Part shown: positions 28,125 through 36,520 of the stretch, piece after piece
Numbering within the stretch: position 1 is the first letter of the stretch
How the letters are laid out: the number at the start of each line of letters is the position of its first letter
Origin: Bacillus paramycoides
GTDB lineage: Bacteria; Bacillota; Bacilli; Bacillales; Bacillaceae_G
Direction: 5' to 3'
DNA length: 64,000 bases
NCBI RefSeq assembly: GCF_001884235.1
Contig: NZ_MAOI01000089.1
Location: 1-64,000 of the forward strand
Program-made: the position numbers and the translations under genes
The notes under the pieces: model-generated
Told to the model about the DNA's origin: nothing
The model's database searches: none
The model's input: the letters and a program-made list of their open reading frames with translations, nothing else

Positions 28125-28170
28125 TTGACATATATAAAAAACAAATGTAATATATAAATAACAAAAGTAA
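28125..28170 (+). promoter_or_regulatory. Sigma-A promoter with direct repeats
   Basis: TTGACA (28125-28130) and TAATAT (28148-28153) are 17 bases apart. ACAAATGTAA (28141-28150) and ACAAAAGTAA (28161-28170) flank and overlap the -10 region and may be Xre binding sites. Confidence 0.75.
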
Positions 28171-28194
28171 ACTATAGTATTGGAGGGTTTTTAG

Positions 28195-28389
28195 ATGCTT
28201 ACCAAAGTTAAGCGGATTCGACTTGAAAAAGGTATGACACAGGGAGAATTAGCAAAATTGACAAATGTTAGCAGACAAACAATAGGTTTAATTGAACAAG
28301 GCGCATATAACCCATCTTTAAATCTCTGTATTAAGATTTGTCAAACCCTTGGAGTTACTTTAAATGATTTATTTTGGGAGGAGTCGTAA
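28195..28389 (+). CDS. Xre-family HTH regulator
   Basis: The 64-residue protein is a compact helix-turn-helix repressor (GMTQGELAKLTNVSRQTIGL). A GGAGGG site lies upstream. It is followed after two bases by a membrane-protein gene, the same two-gene layout as at 5348-5978 but on the other strand. It probably represses its own promoter through the ACAAA-GTAA repeats. Confidence 0.85.
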   Translation: MLTKVKRIRLEKGMTQGELAKLTNVSRQTIGLIEQGAYNPSLNLCIKICQTLGVTLNDLFWEES

Positions 28390-28391
28390 CA

Positions 28392-28898
28392 ATGAAAAAT
28401 ATCTTAGAAAAAATGTACTTGAGATTTATAAACAAAGGAAGCGAAAGAGATGAATATCAAATACAAGAAATAAACAAAGAGTTTGCTATTGCAGGGTTAA
28501 TGTTATGGTATGCAAATATATTAGCTATGTTTATTATGCTAGTAGTTGATACTATTAATCACACCTTATCCATAGGAACTATAATTACCTTTGTGGTTAA
28601 TATGCTTTACGCTAACTATTTAATGTGGAAATTAAAAAAGAATAGATTGAATGATATAGAGTGCTCTACAGAAGAAGAATTTTTTAATAAGAAAAAACAG
28701 ATTAAAAAATCTAGTATTAAAGCGGGTTTGCTTTGGACCTTTGAAATGTTTATTTTAATGTGTTATGTTTTTCCTTATTTAAGCTCAGGAAAAATATCAG
28801 TTTCTTTATCTAATATTATTATATGGATTTGTGCAGGCTTATTCTTTGGTTCTAGCATGTATGTAATTTCATTATTTAATTTAAAAAAGTTATATTAA
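28392..28898 (+). CDS. Four-TM membrane protein paired with Xre (DUF3278-like)
   Basis: 168 residues. ATG at 28392 follows GGAGGAG, which overlaps the end of the Xre gene. It shows an N-terminal amphipathic stretch with SERDEYQIQEINKE, two TM segments, a charged loop and two more TM segments. Small membrane proteins of this shape after Xre genes are often annotated DUF3278, but the match is by eye. The function is unknown. Confidence 0.65.
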   Translation: MKNILEKMYLRFINKGSERDEYQIQEINKEFAIAGLMLWYANILAMFIMLVVDTINHTLSIGTIITFVVNMLYANYLMWKLKKNRLNDIECSTEEEFFNKKKQIKKSSIKAGLLWTFEMFILMCYVFPYLSSGKISVSLSNIIIWICAGLFFGSSMYVISLFNLKKLY

Positions 28899-29053
28899 TT
28901 GAAATTAGAATATAAGTGAAATATAGTCTATAGAATTAAACCCTTCTTTCTGTAAATTTTACAATTGGATATTATACATTTTTAGGCATACCGTTAGAAA
29001 TTAAGAAATTTAATACATATTGAATTAGTTTTAAAAATATGATCTTTATTTGT

Positions 29054-29083
29054 ACTCCCATAAAATCACATTTTTATGGGAGT
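29054..29083 (+). terminator. Terminator
   Basis: ACTCCCATAAAA (29054-29065) pairs with TTTTATGGGAGT (29072-29083). Confidence 0.7.
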
Positions 29084-29130
29084 TACTTCACGATTCATAT
29101 TATAATCGCTAGCTTTAGCTTATATAAATT

Positions 29131-29170
29131 AAAAGCGATTAAATTAAAAACTTAATTTAATCGCTTTTTT
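29131..29170 (-). terminator. Terminator of the bacteriocin gene cluster
   Basis: The 17-base arms AAAAGCGATTAAATTAA (29131-29147) and TTAATTTAATCGCTTTT (29152-29168) lie just past the last precursor gene. A and T flanks allow use in both directions. Confidence 0.8.
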
Positions 29171-29200
29171 CATTCTAATTATTATTAGATATATATTTTA

Positions 29201-29407
29201 TTAGCAACCAGCAATTCCGCCAGCAATTCCGCCAGCTAAAGCGCCTACGCCACTTCCATAAATTACACCAGGACCAAGTTCCCAAGTGTATCCAGCTCCT
29301 GTTAGGAATCCGCTAACTGCGCCAGAAGCGATACCTGCTACACATTTACCTGCTCCACCAGCTGAAATTTCTAAAAGTTCTTTTTCTGTAAGTGTTTCTA
29401 AGTTCAT
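29201..29407 (-). CDS. Double-glycine bacteriocin precursor, copy 1 (distal)
   Basis: The 68-residue precursor has an 18-residue leader MNLETLTEKELLEISAGG ending in the GG cleavage motif of C39 peptidases. The 50-residue core begins AGKCVAGIASG and ends GGIAGGIAGC, with Cys at core positions 4 and 50 and many GxxxG motifs, as in membrane-active class II bacteriocins. A single disulfide joining the ends is possible. GGAGGATC precedes the start. It is the last of four tandem genes spaced by 25 bases. The exporter genes start divergently at 30346. Confidence 0.85.
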   Translation of the reverse strand: MNLETLTEKELLEISAGGAGKCVAGIASGAVSGFLTGAGYTWELGPGVIYGSGVGALAGGIAGGIAGC

Positions 29408-29432
29408 AATATGATCCTCCCTTTATTTTTTA

Positions 29433-29639
29433 TTAGCAACCAGCAATTCCGCCAGCAACGCCGCCAGCTAAAGCGCCTAGTCCGCCGCCATAAATTACAC
29501 CAGGACCAAGCTCCCAAGTGTATCCAGCTCCTGTTAGGAATCCACCAACCGCGCCAGAAGCGATACCTGCTACACATTTACCTGCTCCACCAGCTGAAAT
29601 TTCTAAAAGTTCTTTTTCTGTAAGTGTTTCTAAGTTCAT
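29433..29639 (-). CDS. Double-glycine bacteriocin precursor, copy 2
   Basis: The leader is identical to copy 1. The core differs at a few positions (AVGGFL instead of AVSGFL; YGGGLGALAGGV instead of YGSGVGALAGGI). Both core cysteines are kept. The intergenic spacer and ribosome site are copied too, so the duplication unit is 232 bases. Confidence 0.85.
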   Translation of the reverse strand: MNLETLTEKELLEISAGGAGKCVAGIASGAVGGFLTGAGYTWELGPGVIYGGGLGALAGGVAGGIAGC

Positions 29640-29664
29640 AATATGATCCTCCCTTTATTTTTTA

Positions 29665-29871
29665 TTAGCAACCAGCAATTCCGCCAGCAACGCCGCCAGC
29701 TAAAGCGCCTAGTCCGCCGCCATAAATTACACCAGGACCAAGCTCCCAAGTGTATCCAGCTCCTGTTAGGAATCCGCTAACTGCGCCAGAAGCGATACCT
29801 GCTACGCATTTACCTGCTCCACCAGCTGAAATTTCTAAAAGTTCTTTTTCTGTAAGTGTCTCTAAGTTCAT
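29665..29871 (-). CDS. Double-glycine bacteriocin precursor, copy 3
   Basis: Same leader. The core combines AVSGFL of copy 1 with YGGGLGALAGGV of copy 2, which points to gene conversion or recent unequal crossover within the array. Both cysteines are present. Confidence 0.85.
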   Translation of the reverse strand: MNLETLTEKELLEISAGGAGKCVAGIASGAVSGFLTGAGYTWELGPGVIYGGGLGALAGGVAGGIAGC

Positions 29872-29896
29872 AATATGATTCTCCTTTTATTTTTTA

Positions 29897-30103
29897 TTAG
29901 CAACTACCAATTCCGCCAGCAACGCCGCCAGCTAAAGCGCCTACGCCACTTCCATAAATTACACCAGGACCAAGCTCCCAAGTGTAGCTAGCACCATTCA
30001 GGAATCCTAATACTGCGCCAGAAGCGATGCCTGCTACGCATTTACCTGCTCCACCAGCTGAAATTTCTAAAAGTTCTTTTTCTGTAAGTGATTCTAATTT
30101 CAT
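29897..30103 (-). CDS. Double-glycine bacteriocin precursor, copy 4 (promoter-proximal)
   Basis: This is the most divergent copy: the leader starts MKLESL, the core has AVLGFLNGASYTW and ends GGIGSC. Both cysteines and the GG site are kept. As the first gene it may be the ancestral peptide or a partner of the other three. Its upstream region (30104-30340) holds the divergent promoters. Confidence 0.85.
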   Translation of the reverse strand: MKLESLTEKELLEISAGGAGKCVAGIASGAVLGFLNGASYTWELGPGVIYGSGVGALAGGVAGGIGSC

Positions 30104-30246
30104 AATTATTCATACCCCTCATTATTAAATTTTTGATTATTACACGTAATTAATTAGTTAATATAATAAAAATACTATTATTACTATTGTTTAATCGCGA
30201 TATAACAATCACATTTTTTATAATAACACTTATTTCCAGGAAGAAT

Positions 30247-30282
30247 AGAGAATATGCAAAATTACATATTCTCTGTTTTTTT
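30247..30282 (+). promoter_or_regulatory. Hairpin with T-run containing a PlcR-box match
   Basis: AGAGAATATG (30247-30256) pairs with CATATTCTCT (30265-30274) and Ts follow, as in a terminator. Inside, TATGCAAAATTACATA (30253-30268) fits every fixed position of the PlcR box TATGNANNNNTNCATA. It lies 78 bases before the exporter gene. It may be an attenuator, a PlcR site, or both. Confidence 0.55.
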
Positions 30283-30345
30283 ATTATATTTAGATATAAT
30301 ATTTAACGTGTTACATCTAAATATTAAGGAAATGAGGCTACGGTT

Positions 30346-32565
30346 TTGTTCAAAAAAGAGTTTTTTTGTATTAGGCAACAGGATTTAAAAGATTGTGGAC
30401 CAGCATGTCTAGCGATGATTTCTCGCCATTATGGGTTTACTACTTCTATTTCAAAGATTAGAGAAGTCGCTGGTACAGACTTAGCGGGAACAAATATTAA
30501 AGGTTTGATGGAAGCCGGTGAAAAACTGGGGTTTGAAGTAAAAGCTGTAAAAGCAACAAAACCCGAAGATTTAAAAGAAATCCCATTACCTTCAATTGCT
30601 CATGTTGTAGTCAATGGTGGTTTGTTACATTATGTAGTAATTCATAAGGTTAAAGATAATAAAATTTATATTGCTGATCCAGAAAAGGGATTAGTTACAT
30701 ACTTGTTAGAAGAATTCTGCCAAATGTGGACAGGTATTCTTGTATTAATGTCTCCTGGACAAGATTTTCAAAAAGGGAAAGAATCAAAGGGAACATTTTC
30801 ACGATTCCTCTTATTATTAAAACAACAAAAAAATTTATTAATACCTTTGTTTTTTGCTTCTATTTTCTTTAATTTATTTGGGCTATTGGGAGCATTTTAT
30901 TTTAAATTTTTAATTGATGATATCGTGGCCAATCAGTTGATACAGACGCTCCATATTGTATCAATTGGAATTATTATATTGTATATATTTAAGATAATTC
31001 TTTCTTATTTTCGCACTCATTTAATCTTATATTTAAGTAGGCGAATAGATATTCACTTAATGCTTGGGTATTATCGTCATGTTGTAGGATTACCAATGAA
31101 CTTCTTTGAAACAAGAAAAGTGGGCGAAATTATTTCTCGATTTATGGACGCAAGTAAAATAAGAGATGCTTTGTCAACCATAACAGTTACTTTAATGATT
31201 GATACATTAATGGTTACAATAGGAGCCGTTTTGTTATATATCCATAGTCCAATTTTATTTGGTGTGACTTTATTATTAATACCTTTCTATATTGGTATTA
31301 TTTTTGCCTTCCATAAGCCGTATCAATCCATTAATCGTAAAGAAATGGAAAGTAATGCAAAATTAAATTCTTATTTAGTAGAATCTTTAAATGGAATTGC
31401 AACTGTAAAGTCTTATAACGCGGAAAAAGAAGTGTTTTTTCAAACTGAAAGTCGTTTTATTAATCTACTAAGGCATGTATTTAAAAGAGGAATGCTATCA
31501 AATTTACAAGGCTCTATTAAAATGGGACTTGAATTAATTGGTGGAACTATCATCCTTTGGGTTGGTTCCATACAAGTATTAAAAGGGAATATGACGATAG
31601 GTGAGTTAATTACATATAATGCACTTTTGGCATACTTTTTAAATCCAATTGAAAATTTGATTGGTATTCAGCCTACCATGCAGTCTGCACTAGTCGCTGG
31701 AGAACGATTAAATGAAATTTTTGATTTAAATCAAGAAAAGAGTGAAAAAGAGGATAATAAAGTATCTCCTAAACAATTATCCGGTAAAATTCAATGTTCA
31801 AATGTTACATTTCGTTATGGAACACGTAAAAATGTATTAAATAACATAAGTTTTTCAATTGAATCAGGTAGTCAAGTAGCATTTGTAGGAGAGAGTGGAT
31901 CAGGTAAAACAACCATTTCAAAACTATTAATGCATTATTATGAATCTCAACAAGGGAATATATATTATGATGATTATCATATCAAAGAGATAAGCCGTAC
32001 TGCATTACGAGATCGAATTGCATATGTTTCTCAAGAGTCATTCTTCTTTAGTGCTTCTATTTATGAGAATTTATGTTTTGGTTTAACACGACAAGTTACT
32101 TTGGAAGAGATTATACACGTATGTAAGCAAGCTTGTATACATGAGTTTATTAGTGAACTACCGTTACGTTATGAAACTCTCTTAGAAGAAAATGCGTCAA
32201 ATTTATCCGGCGGACAAAGACAACGTTTAGCAATTGCAAGAGCGTTATTAAAAAAACCAGATATTTTAATTTTAGATGAAGCGACAAGTAATTTAGATTC
32301 TACAACTGAAAAACATATTACCGATATGTTAAAGGAGTTGGGATTACAAGGGGTTACTGTAATTATGATTGCGCATCGATTAAGTACAATACAGCATGCA
32401 AATCAAATTTTCGTGATGGAACAAGGAAATATTAAAGAACAAGGCTCCCATGAAGAATTATTATTCCATAAAGGAGAGTATTATCGTTTGTGGAAGAATC
32501 AAACTGTTCATATAGAACACATAGAATCTCAATCTTATGCAATGCGGGGTGTTCAAGATGAGTAA
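30346..32565 (+). CDS. Bacteriocin ABC exporter with C39 peptidase domain
   Basis: The 739-residue protein removes double-glycine leaders and exports the peptides. The start is TTG, with GAGG eight bases upstream. The N-terminal C39 peptidase has catalytic C17 (KDCGPACLAM), with the His in LLHYVVIH and the Asp in IYIADPEKG. Six TM helices span ~160-440. The ATPase has Walker A GESGSGKTTI, signature LSGGQRQR and Walker B ILILDEATSNLD. It is divergent from the precursor genes and overlaps the HlyD-like gene by eight bases. Confidence 0.93.
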   Translation: MFKKEFFCIRQQDLKDCGPACLAMISRHYGFTTSISKIREVAGTDLAGTNIKGLMEAGEKLGFEVKAVKATKPEDLKEIPLPSIAHVVVNGGLLHYVVIHKVKDNKIYIADPEKGLVTYLLEEFCQMWTGILVLMSPGQDFQKGKESKGTFSRFLLLLKQQKNLLIPLFFASIFFNLFGLLGAFYFKFLIDDIVANQLIQTLHIVSIGIIILYIFKIILSYFRTHLILYLSRRIDIHLMLGYYRHVVGLPMNFFETRKVGEIISRFMDASKIRDALSTITVTLMIDTLMVTIGAVLLYIHSPILFGVTLLLIPFYIGIIFAFHKPYQSINRKEMESNAKLNSYLVESLNGIATVKSYNAEKEVFFQTESRFINLLRHVFKRGMLSNLQGSIKMGLELIGGTIILWVGSIQVLKGNMTIGELITYNALLAYFLNPIENLIGIQPTMQSALVAGERLNEIFDLNQEKSEKEDNKVSPKQLSGKIQCSNVTFRYGTRKNVLNNISFSIESGSQVAFVGESGSGKTTISKLLMHYYESQQGNIYYDDYHIKEISRTALRDRIAYVSQESFFFSASIYENLCFGLTRQVTLEEIIHVCKQACIHEFISELPLRYETLLEENASNLSGGQRQRLAIARALLKKPDILILDEATSNLDSTTEKHITDMLKELGLQGVTVIMIAHRLSTIQHANQIFVMEQGNIKEQGSHEELLFHKGEYYRLWKNQTVHIEHIESQSYAMRGVQDE

Positions 32566-33871
32566 GATTTATTCGTTTGATCAGTTAACTGATAGTAAGG
32601 AATTATTAGAAAGAAAACCACCTCGTTTTATTGCTGGATTACTTGTTTTTCTTTTGACGAGCTTATTTGTTTTTTTAATCTGGGCTTATGTCAGTAAGAT
32701 AGATATTGTAAGTAAGGGAACGGCAATGATACAAGGAAAATCAGATGCAAGTGTGTCTCGTACTCAAATTGTAGGTGTGGTTGATATGGTTGCTGTTAAG
32801 TCTGGTGATGAAGTAAAAAAAGGAGATATTTTAATTCAATTAAAAAATCAAGAATTAACAGATAAACAAAATCAGACGAATCAAATTGTAGAACATTTAG
32901 AAAAACAAAAAGGGATGTTAGAGCAGTTGAAAGAGAGTATCCGGTCTCATAAATCTTCTTTTCCTGATGATGTGGATAAAAAAATAAGAGAAGAATATCA
33001 GGCTTATGATCAAAGATATCAATCTATACAAAATGAAAATGACAATGAAATAAAAAAAATAGAGAATAGTAAATTTTCAAACGAACAAGATGAAGTTTTA
33101 CAAGGACTAATTGCAGAAAAGGAAAATATCCAAAGGGAAATAGACACAATTGAAAAACAAAAAACAAAAGAAAATATATTAGAAGATCAAAAACAAGTAA
33201 TGAATGATAAAATAGGGAATTTAGAATCTCAACAAAACAGTGTAGAAAAGCGTATCCAACAACGAAAAGAAACTTTAGAGCATGAAAGAACAAAAGTTGA
33301 TGTTACTAAAGAAGGAAAGCAAGAACAAAAGAAAGATGCTTTAAATCAATATAAAGAAGAGTCTATGATTTCAGTGAATCAACGTATTCAATCCCTAGAA
33401 CAAGAACTATTTATTAAAAAGCAAGAGCTAGATGGACTGCGTCATCAAAATGAAACGACAATCATAAAAGCACAAAAAGACGGGATTGTACAATTTCCTT
33501 CCATCTTGCAACAAGGGGATTTAATTAATCCTGGCCAAGAGATTGTTTCAATTATCCCAAAAGAAGAACAAAAAAAAGTAAGAATCTTATTACCAGCTCA
33601 AGAGATAAAAGGAATAAAAAAAGGAGATAAAGTACAATATTCGTTTAAGTTACAGAAAACGGATAAACAAATGGGACAAATAACATATGTATCAGCATAT
33701 CCTACTTTTGATAAAAATACGAGAGGGTATATGTATGAACTAGAAGCCACAATTGATACAAAAGAAAAACAAGAACTACATACAGGAATGGTTGGTAGAG
33801 CTTCAGTCATTACAGGAGAAGAACCGGTATGGAAATTTATTTTAAGAAAATTAGATTTTATTTCCAATTGA
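32558..33871 (+). CDS. HlyD-family bacteriocin export accessory protein
   Basis: About 437 residues; the ATG at 32558 overlaps the end of the exporter gene, and an earlier in-frame ATG at 32537 is less likely. A single N-terminal TM helix (LLVFLLTSLFVFLIWAYVS) is followed by a split lipoyl-like domain (VAVKSGDEVKKGDILIQL and KAQKDGIVQF) around a long coiled coil (~110-310), and then a beta-barrel region. Such proteins link C39-type exporters to the outside in Gram-positive bacteria (LcnD/BlpB-type). Confidence 0.88.
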   Translation: MSKIYSFDQLTDSKELLERKPPRFIAGLLVFLLTSLFVFLIWAYVSKIDIVSKGTAMIQGKSDASVSRTQIVGVVDMVAVKSGDEVKKGDILIQLKNQELTDKQNQTNQIVEHLEKQKGMLEQLKESIRSHKSSFPDDVDKKIREEYQAYDQRYQSIQNENDNEIKKIENSKFSNEQDEVLQGLIAEKENIQREIDTIEKQKTKENILEDQKQVMNDKIGNLESQQNSVEKRIQQRKETLEHERTKVDVTKEGKQEQKKDALNQYKEESMISVNQRIQSLEQELFIKKQELDGLRHQNETTIIKAQKDGIVQFPSILQQGDLINPGQEIVSIIPKEEQKKVRILLPAQEIKGIKKGDKVQYSFKLQKTDKQMGQITYVSAYPTFDKNTRGYMYELEATIDTKEKQELHTGMVGRASVITGEEPVWKFILRKLDFISN

Positions 33872-33912
33872 AATAGTTAAAAATAGATTCATATAAGGGG
33901 ACAGAATTAAGT

Positions 33913-34593
33913 ATGAAAAAGTATTTTTCTAGTATAATCATGTTGATTTTATTAATGGTTTATTTTCCTTTATCCGTTACATATGCACAGGAAAAAAACA
34001 TCAATTTAAGCAATATTGAGCAAATGACTAGTGTTTTTAATGATAATACTAATCTAGGAGAAAAAATCAGCTATATTAGAAATAGTGATTTGAATAATTG
34101 GCCAGTTAAAGAAATGAATCAGGCCCTAGATAAAATAGATAATTTAAATCTGAGTATAATGGAACGAGCAAGTTTAAAGAGAGAGGTAATACGTTCTTCA
34201 GGATTTTCTAATTTTGATTTTAAAGAAACAAATTCGGATGTATTAGCATTTAAGGAATTAAAAATAGAAATTATAGAGACTGATAAGCTACTTACATTAT
34301 ATAGAAGAAGCAAGGCTGGTGAACCAGAATCTAAATATGGTCTTGGTTATTGGTGGGGAGATAAAGAAAGAAATATTGAAGAAACTAGAAATGAGTTAGC
34401 CGTATTAGAAGCTTGGGGGAATCCGCTCAATATACAATATAAAATCACGGTACCTAAAGGGACCAGAATACTTAAAGGAATTACATCTTCTCAAACTCAA
34501 TACCTTAAAGGTACAAGTATAGTTCAAGAATATAGAGAAGGTGGAGCTATGCAATACTGGATTAATAAGATAGATAACAGCTGGTTACAATAA
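33913..34593 (+). CDS. Secreted protein of the bacteriocin locus, possible toxin domain
   Basis: 226 residues with a signal peptide ending near TYAQ. The C-terminal half (from ~130) has LLTLYRRSKAGEPESKYGLG, then WGDKERN, ITVPKGTRILKGITSSQ and EGGAMQYWI. This spacing of R, SSQ and GG-x-QYWI recalls C-terminal toxin domains of polymorphic toxins, but I cannot name a family. AGGGGA precedes the ATG. It lies between the HlyD-like gene and a small helical protein, so it could be an effector with its immunity protein, or a bacteriocin accessory protein. Confidence 0.6.
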   Translation: MKKYFSSIIMLILLMVYFPLSVTYAQEKNINLSNIEQMTSVFNDNTNLGEKISYIRNSDLNNWPVKEMNQALDKIDNLNLSIMERASLKREVIRSSGFSNFDFKETNSDVLAFKELKIEIIETDKLLTLYRRSKAGEPESKYGLGYWWGDKERNIEETRNELAVLEAWGNPLNIQYKITVPKGTRILKGITSSQTQYLKGTSIVQEYREGGAMQYWINKIDNSWLQ

Positions 34594-34613
34594 AAAATTA
34601 TTAGGAGGATGAC

Positions 34614-34886
34614 ATGACAAATCATCATGAATTTATAAGTTTAGCTTTAGATTGTGAGCGTATTATAAAACAAAATATTCCTAGTAATCCTGACGATGCT
34701 AAAAGATATCATTTAATGTTAAACGAACTTAAAGGATTAAGAATGACCATAAAATTAAACCAATTAAATGACAAGTTATATTATTTATCAATCACACAAA
34801 TGCTTGAAAAAGATGATCCCAAAAAAGTATTACAAGCTGTTTTAAAACTTAATACATTTTATTGTAACTACTATCAAAATTTATAA
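34614..34886 (+). CDS. Small helical protein, candidate immunity protein
   Basis: 90 residues, no signal peptide, almost all predicted helix (DDAKRYHLMLNELKGLRMTI). TTAGGAGG precedes the ATG. Size, charge and position at the end of the bacteriocin export operon fit class II immunity proteins, which are small helical bundles, or an antitoxin for the preceding secreted protein. No sequence family is recognised. Confidence 0.55.
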   Translation: MTNHHEFISLALDCERIIKQNIPSNPDDAKRYHLMLNELKGLRMTIKLNQLNDKLYYLSITQMLEKDDPKKVLQAVLKLNTFYCNYYQNL

Positions 34887-34942
34887 AATTTTCAACCCAA
34901 TAAACTTGAGCTTATATTATTTAAAATAACATAACTCATAGT

Positions 34943-34974
34943 GGCAGGCACTCGAAAGGGTGCCTTTTCTTTAA
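34943..34974 (+). terminator. Terminator of the bacteriocin export operon
   Basis: AGGCAC and GGTGCCT arms around TCGAAAG are followed by TTTTCTTT. Confidence 0.8.
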
Positions 34975-35064
34975 ACCTAATAAGAAAGATGGTCTTAACG
35001 TACAGCATACACCTCAAAATATGTCCGGATTGTGTCTAAACATACAATTTTCTTTTTTTGATAT

Positions 35065-35214
35065 GGTGACCCCATGCCCATCAACTTAAGAAAAATAAAT
35101 GCCCCAAAAACGAAAAAATGGGCGACTTCTCAGAATAACTATATGTAGAGAAAGAAAATTTTCATTTAGGGGGTATATGAAAATCTTAGCTCGATGGTGA
35201 TGTGTTGTGACCCC
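35065..35214. repeat. bcr1-like repeat, full length
   Basis: The left end is GTGACCCCATGCCCATCAAC, the core GCCCCAAAAACG, the right end CTTAGCTCGATGGTGATGTG then TGACCCC. Confidence 0.65.
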
Positions 35215-35383
35215 TAATATGTAAAATTGCATAGAATTACTAGTCCAGATTAGCATATAATGTAATAGAACTGCTCAGATTTTTTCTTTAATCGTTAGAT
35301 TCGAACCTAACGTCCTATCACATTTACAAAATGTGTAAACCTAGAAACTGTGGAAAGGCATCCGGAAGGATGTCTTTTTCTTT

Positions 35384-35734
35384 GGCTCTGGTGCAAAAAA
35401 CTTTGAAGTATATGAAAATGGTCTATCAAACTTTGACATACTGGATAGTACTACTCTATAAAACATTTAAATAACATAGTAGAACAAGATCATTGTTCTA
35501 TTAAAAAACGTATACGCTCTATGTTGGGATTTAAATCATACAAAACATCAGCCTCTATATTGAGTGGTGTAGAAGCGATGCATATGATCAAAAAGAATAA
35601 ATTGATTTACAGAATCAGCCTGTCCAAAATCAGAATATTTTTATCAACCAGCTGTTTGGATTAACTGCTTAACAGGTGATTCCGTTAGGAATTCGTGATT
35701 CTTTTTTTATTTATCATCTTTTTGCACCAGAGCC
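35384..35734 (+). mobile_element. Internally deleted IS6/IS240-type element
   Basis: The terminal repeats GGCTCTGGTGCAAAAA (35384) and TTTTTGCACCAGAGCC (to 35734) flank only the last third of a transposase frame: NNIVEQDHCSIKKRIRSMLG, then a tail broken by frameshift. It matches residues from ~165 onward of the transposase at 54215. The ends could still be mobilised in trans. Confidence 0.75.
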
Positions 35735-36180
35735 GGAAAAGGTATGTCGCTGGAAACCGCTGATATACAGACGTTCCTACATACTTACTTATCTTTAGTT
35801 TACATAACATATATTATCATTAGTCATTAAAAATATAAAAATCTATCTCAATAACAAAAGTAATCTTATGTTATTGAGATAGGAAATCAATAGCTATTGT
35901 ATTAGATTATTTGGTTCTATAGTTAATCAGTCTTTTTTTACTTATTTGAAGAATTCTTGTGATTTACTTTATCATAGTTTTATTTTAACCACGCACAGCT
36001 TCACTACAAAAGCAACTGTTCCATACAGGCGTTGGAATCTTTGTATCTCAAAACAAAGAGTATTCTAGGTTTTTGAGATAGAAACAATTTTAGTGTATTA
36101 GCAAAATTATTTTCACCCTAATTTTATGTTTTTTTTAACTGTTTCTCTTCCTTTATTTTTAAGGTATCTACAAGAACTTA

Positions 36181-36216
36181 AACCAAGCTATATTGTTACA
36201 ACAATATAGCTTGGTT
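36181..36216. terminator. 17-bp perfect hairpin
   Basis: AACCAAGCTATATTGTT (36181-36197) pairs with 36200-36216 across a two-base loop. Confidence 0.6.
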
Positions 36217-36361
36217 TGGAATATATAGTTAACTACTCGGAAGCTATCAATCCAGTTTTATAGATCTTATTCTGACATCTCCAGCCTAATTCTTTTAATT
36301 TCAAAACAAATGGATGCCATTTACTTAATGTACTATACCATTCTCCTCTTTTTTCCCTCCA

Positions 36362-36476
36362 TTTGAATAGATTTTGCTTTTCCATACCAATCATATCCTT
36401 TTTTAGACTACTAGTATCAATATGTCCAAGTTTAGGAGGTTACTTACAAGCGTTTAGGAGTATTTGCACCAGAACC
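36362..36476 (-). mobile_element. IS6/IS240-type 5' remnant
   Basis: It is nearly identical to 54895-55013: TTGAATAGATTTTGCTTTTC...AAGTTTAGGAGGTTACTTAC...TTTGCACCAGAACC. Only the first transposase codons and the terminal repeat remain. Confidence 0.75.
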
Positions 36477-36520
36477 CTATATATTAACCCCGCCCTAAAT
36501 TTAGAATGGGGTTATGCTTG

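Larger units (their letters stand above)
34975..36520. other. 1.5 kb without genes: repeats, IS6 relics, hairpins
   Basis: Besides the annotated bcr1 copy and IS6 relics it has a terminator-like hairpin (35352-35379), hairpins at 35841-35880 (TCTCAATAACA / TGTTATTGAGA) and 36181-36216, and a minus-strand relic frame at about 36240-36372 reading WYSTLSKWHPFVLKLKELGW, which I cannot assign. Confidence 0.5.

Noticed and set aside
29201-30103. Assembly error producing false bacteriocin copies
   Set aside because: The four copies differ at several positions, so they are not a simple duplication of reads, though copy number should still be confirmed.
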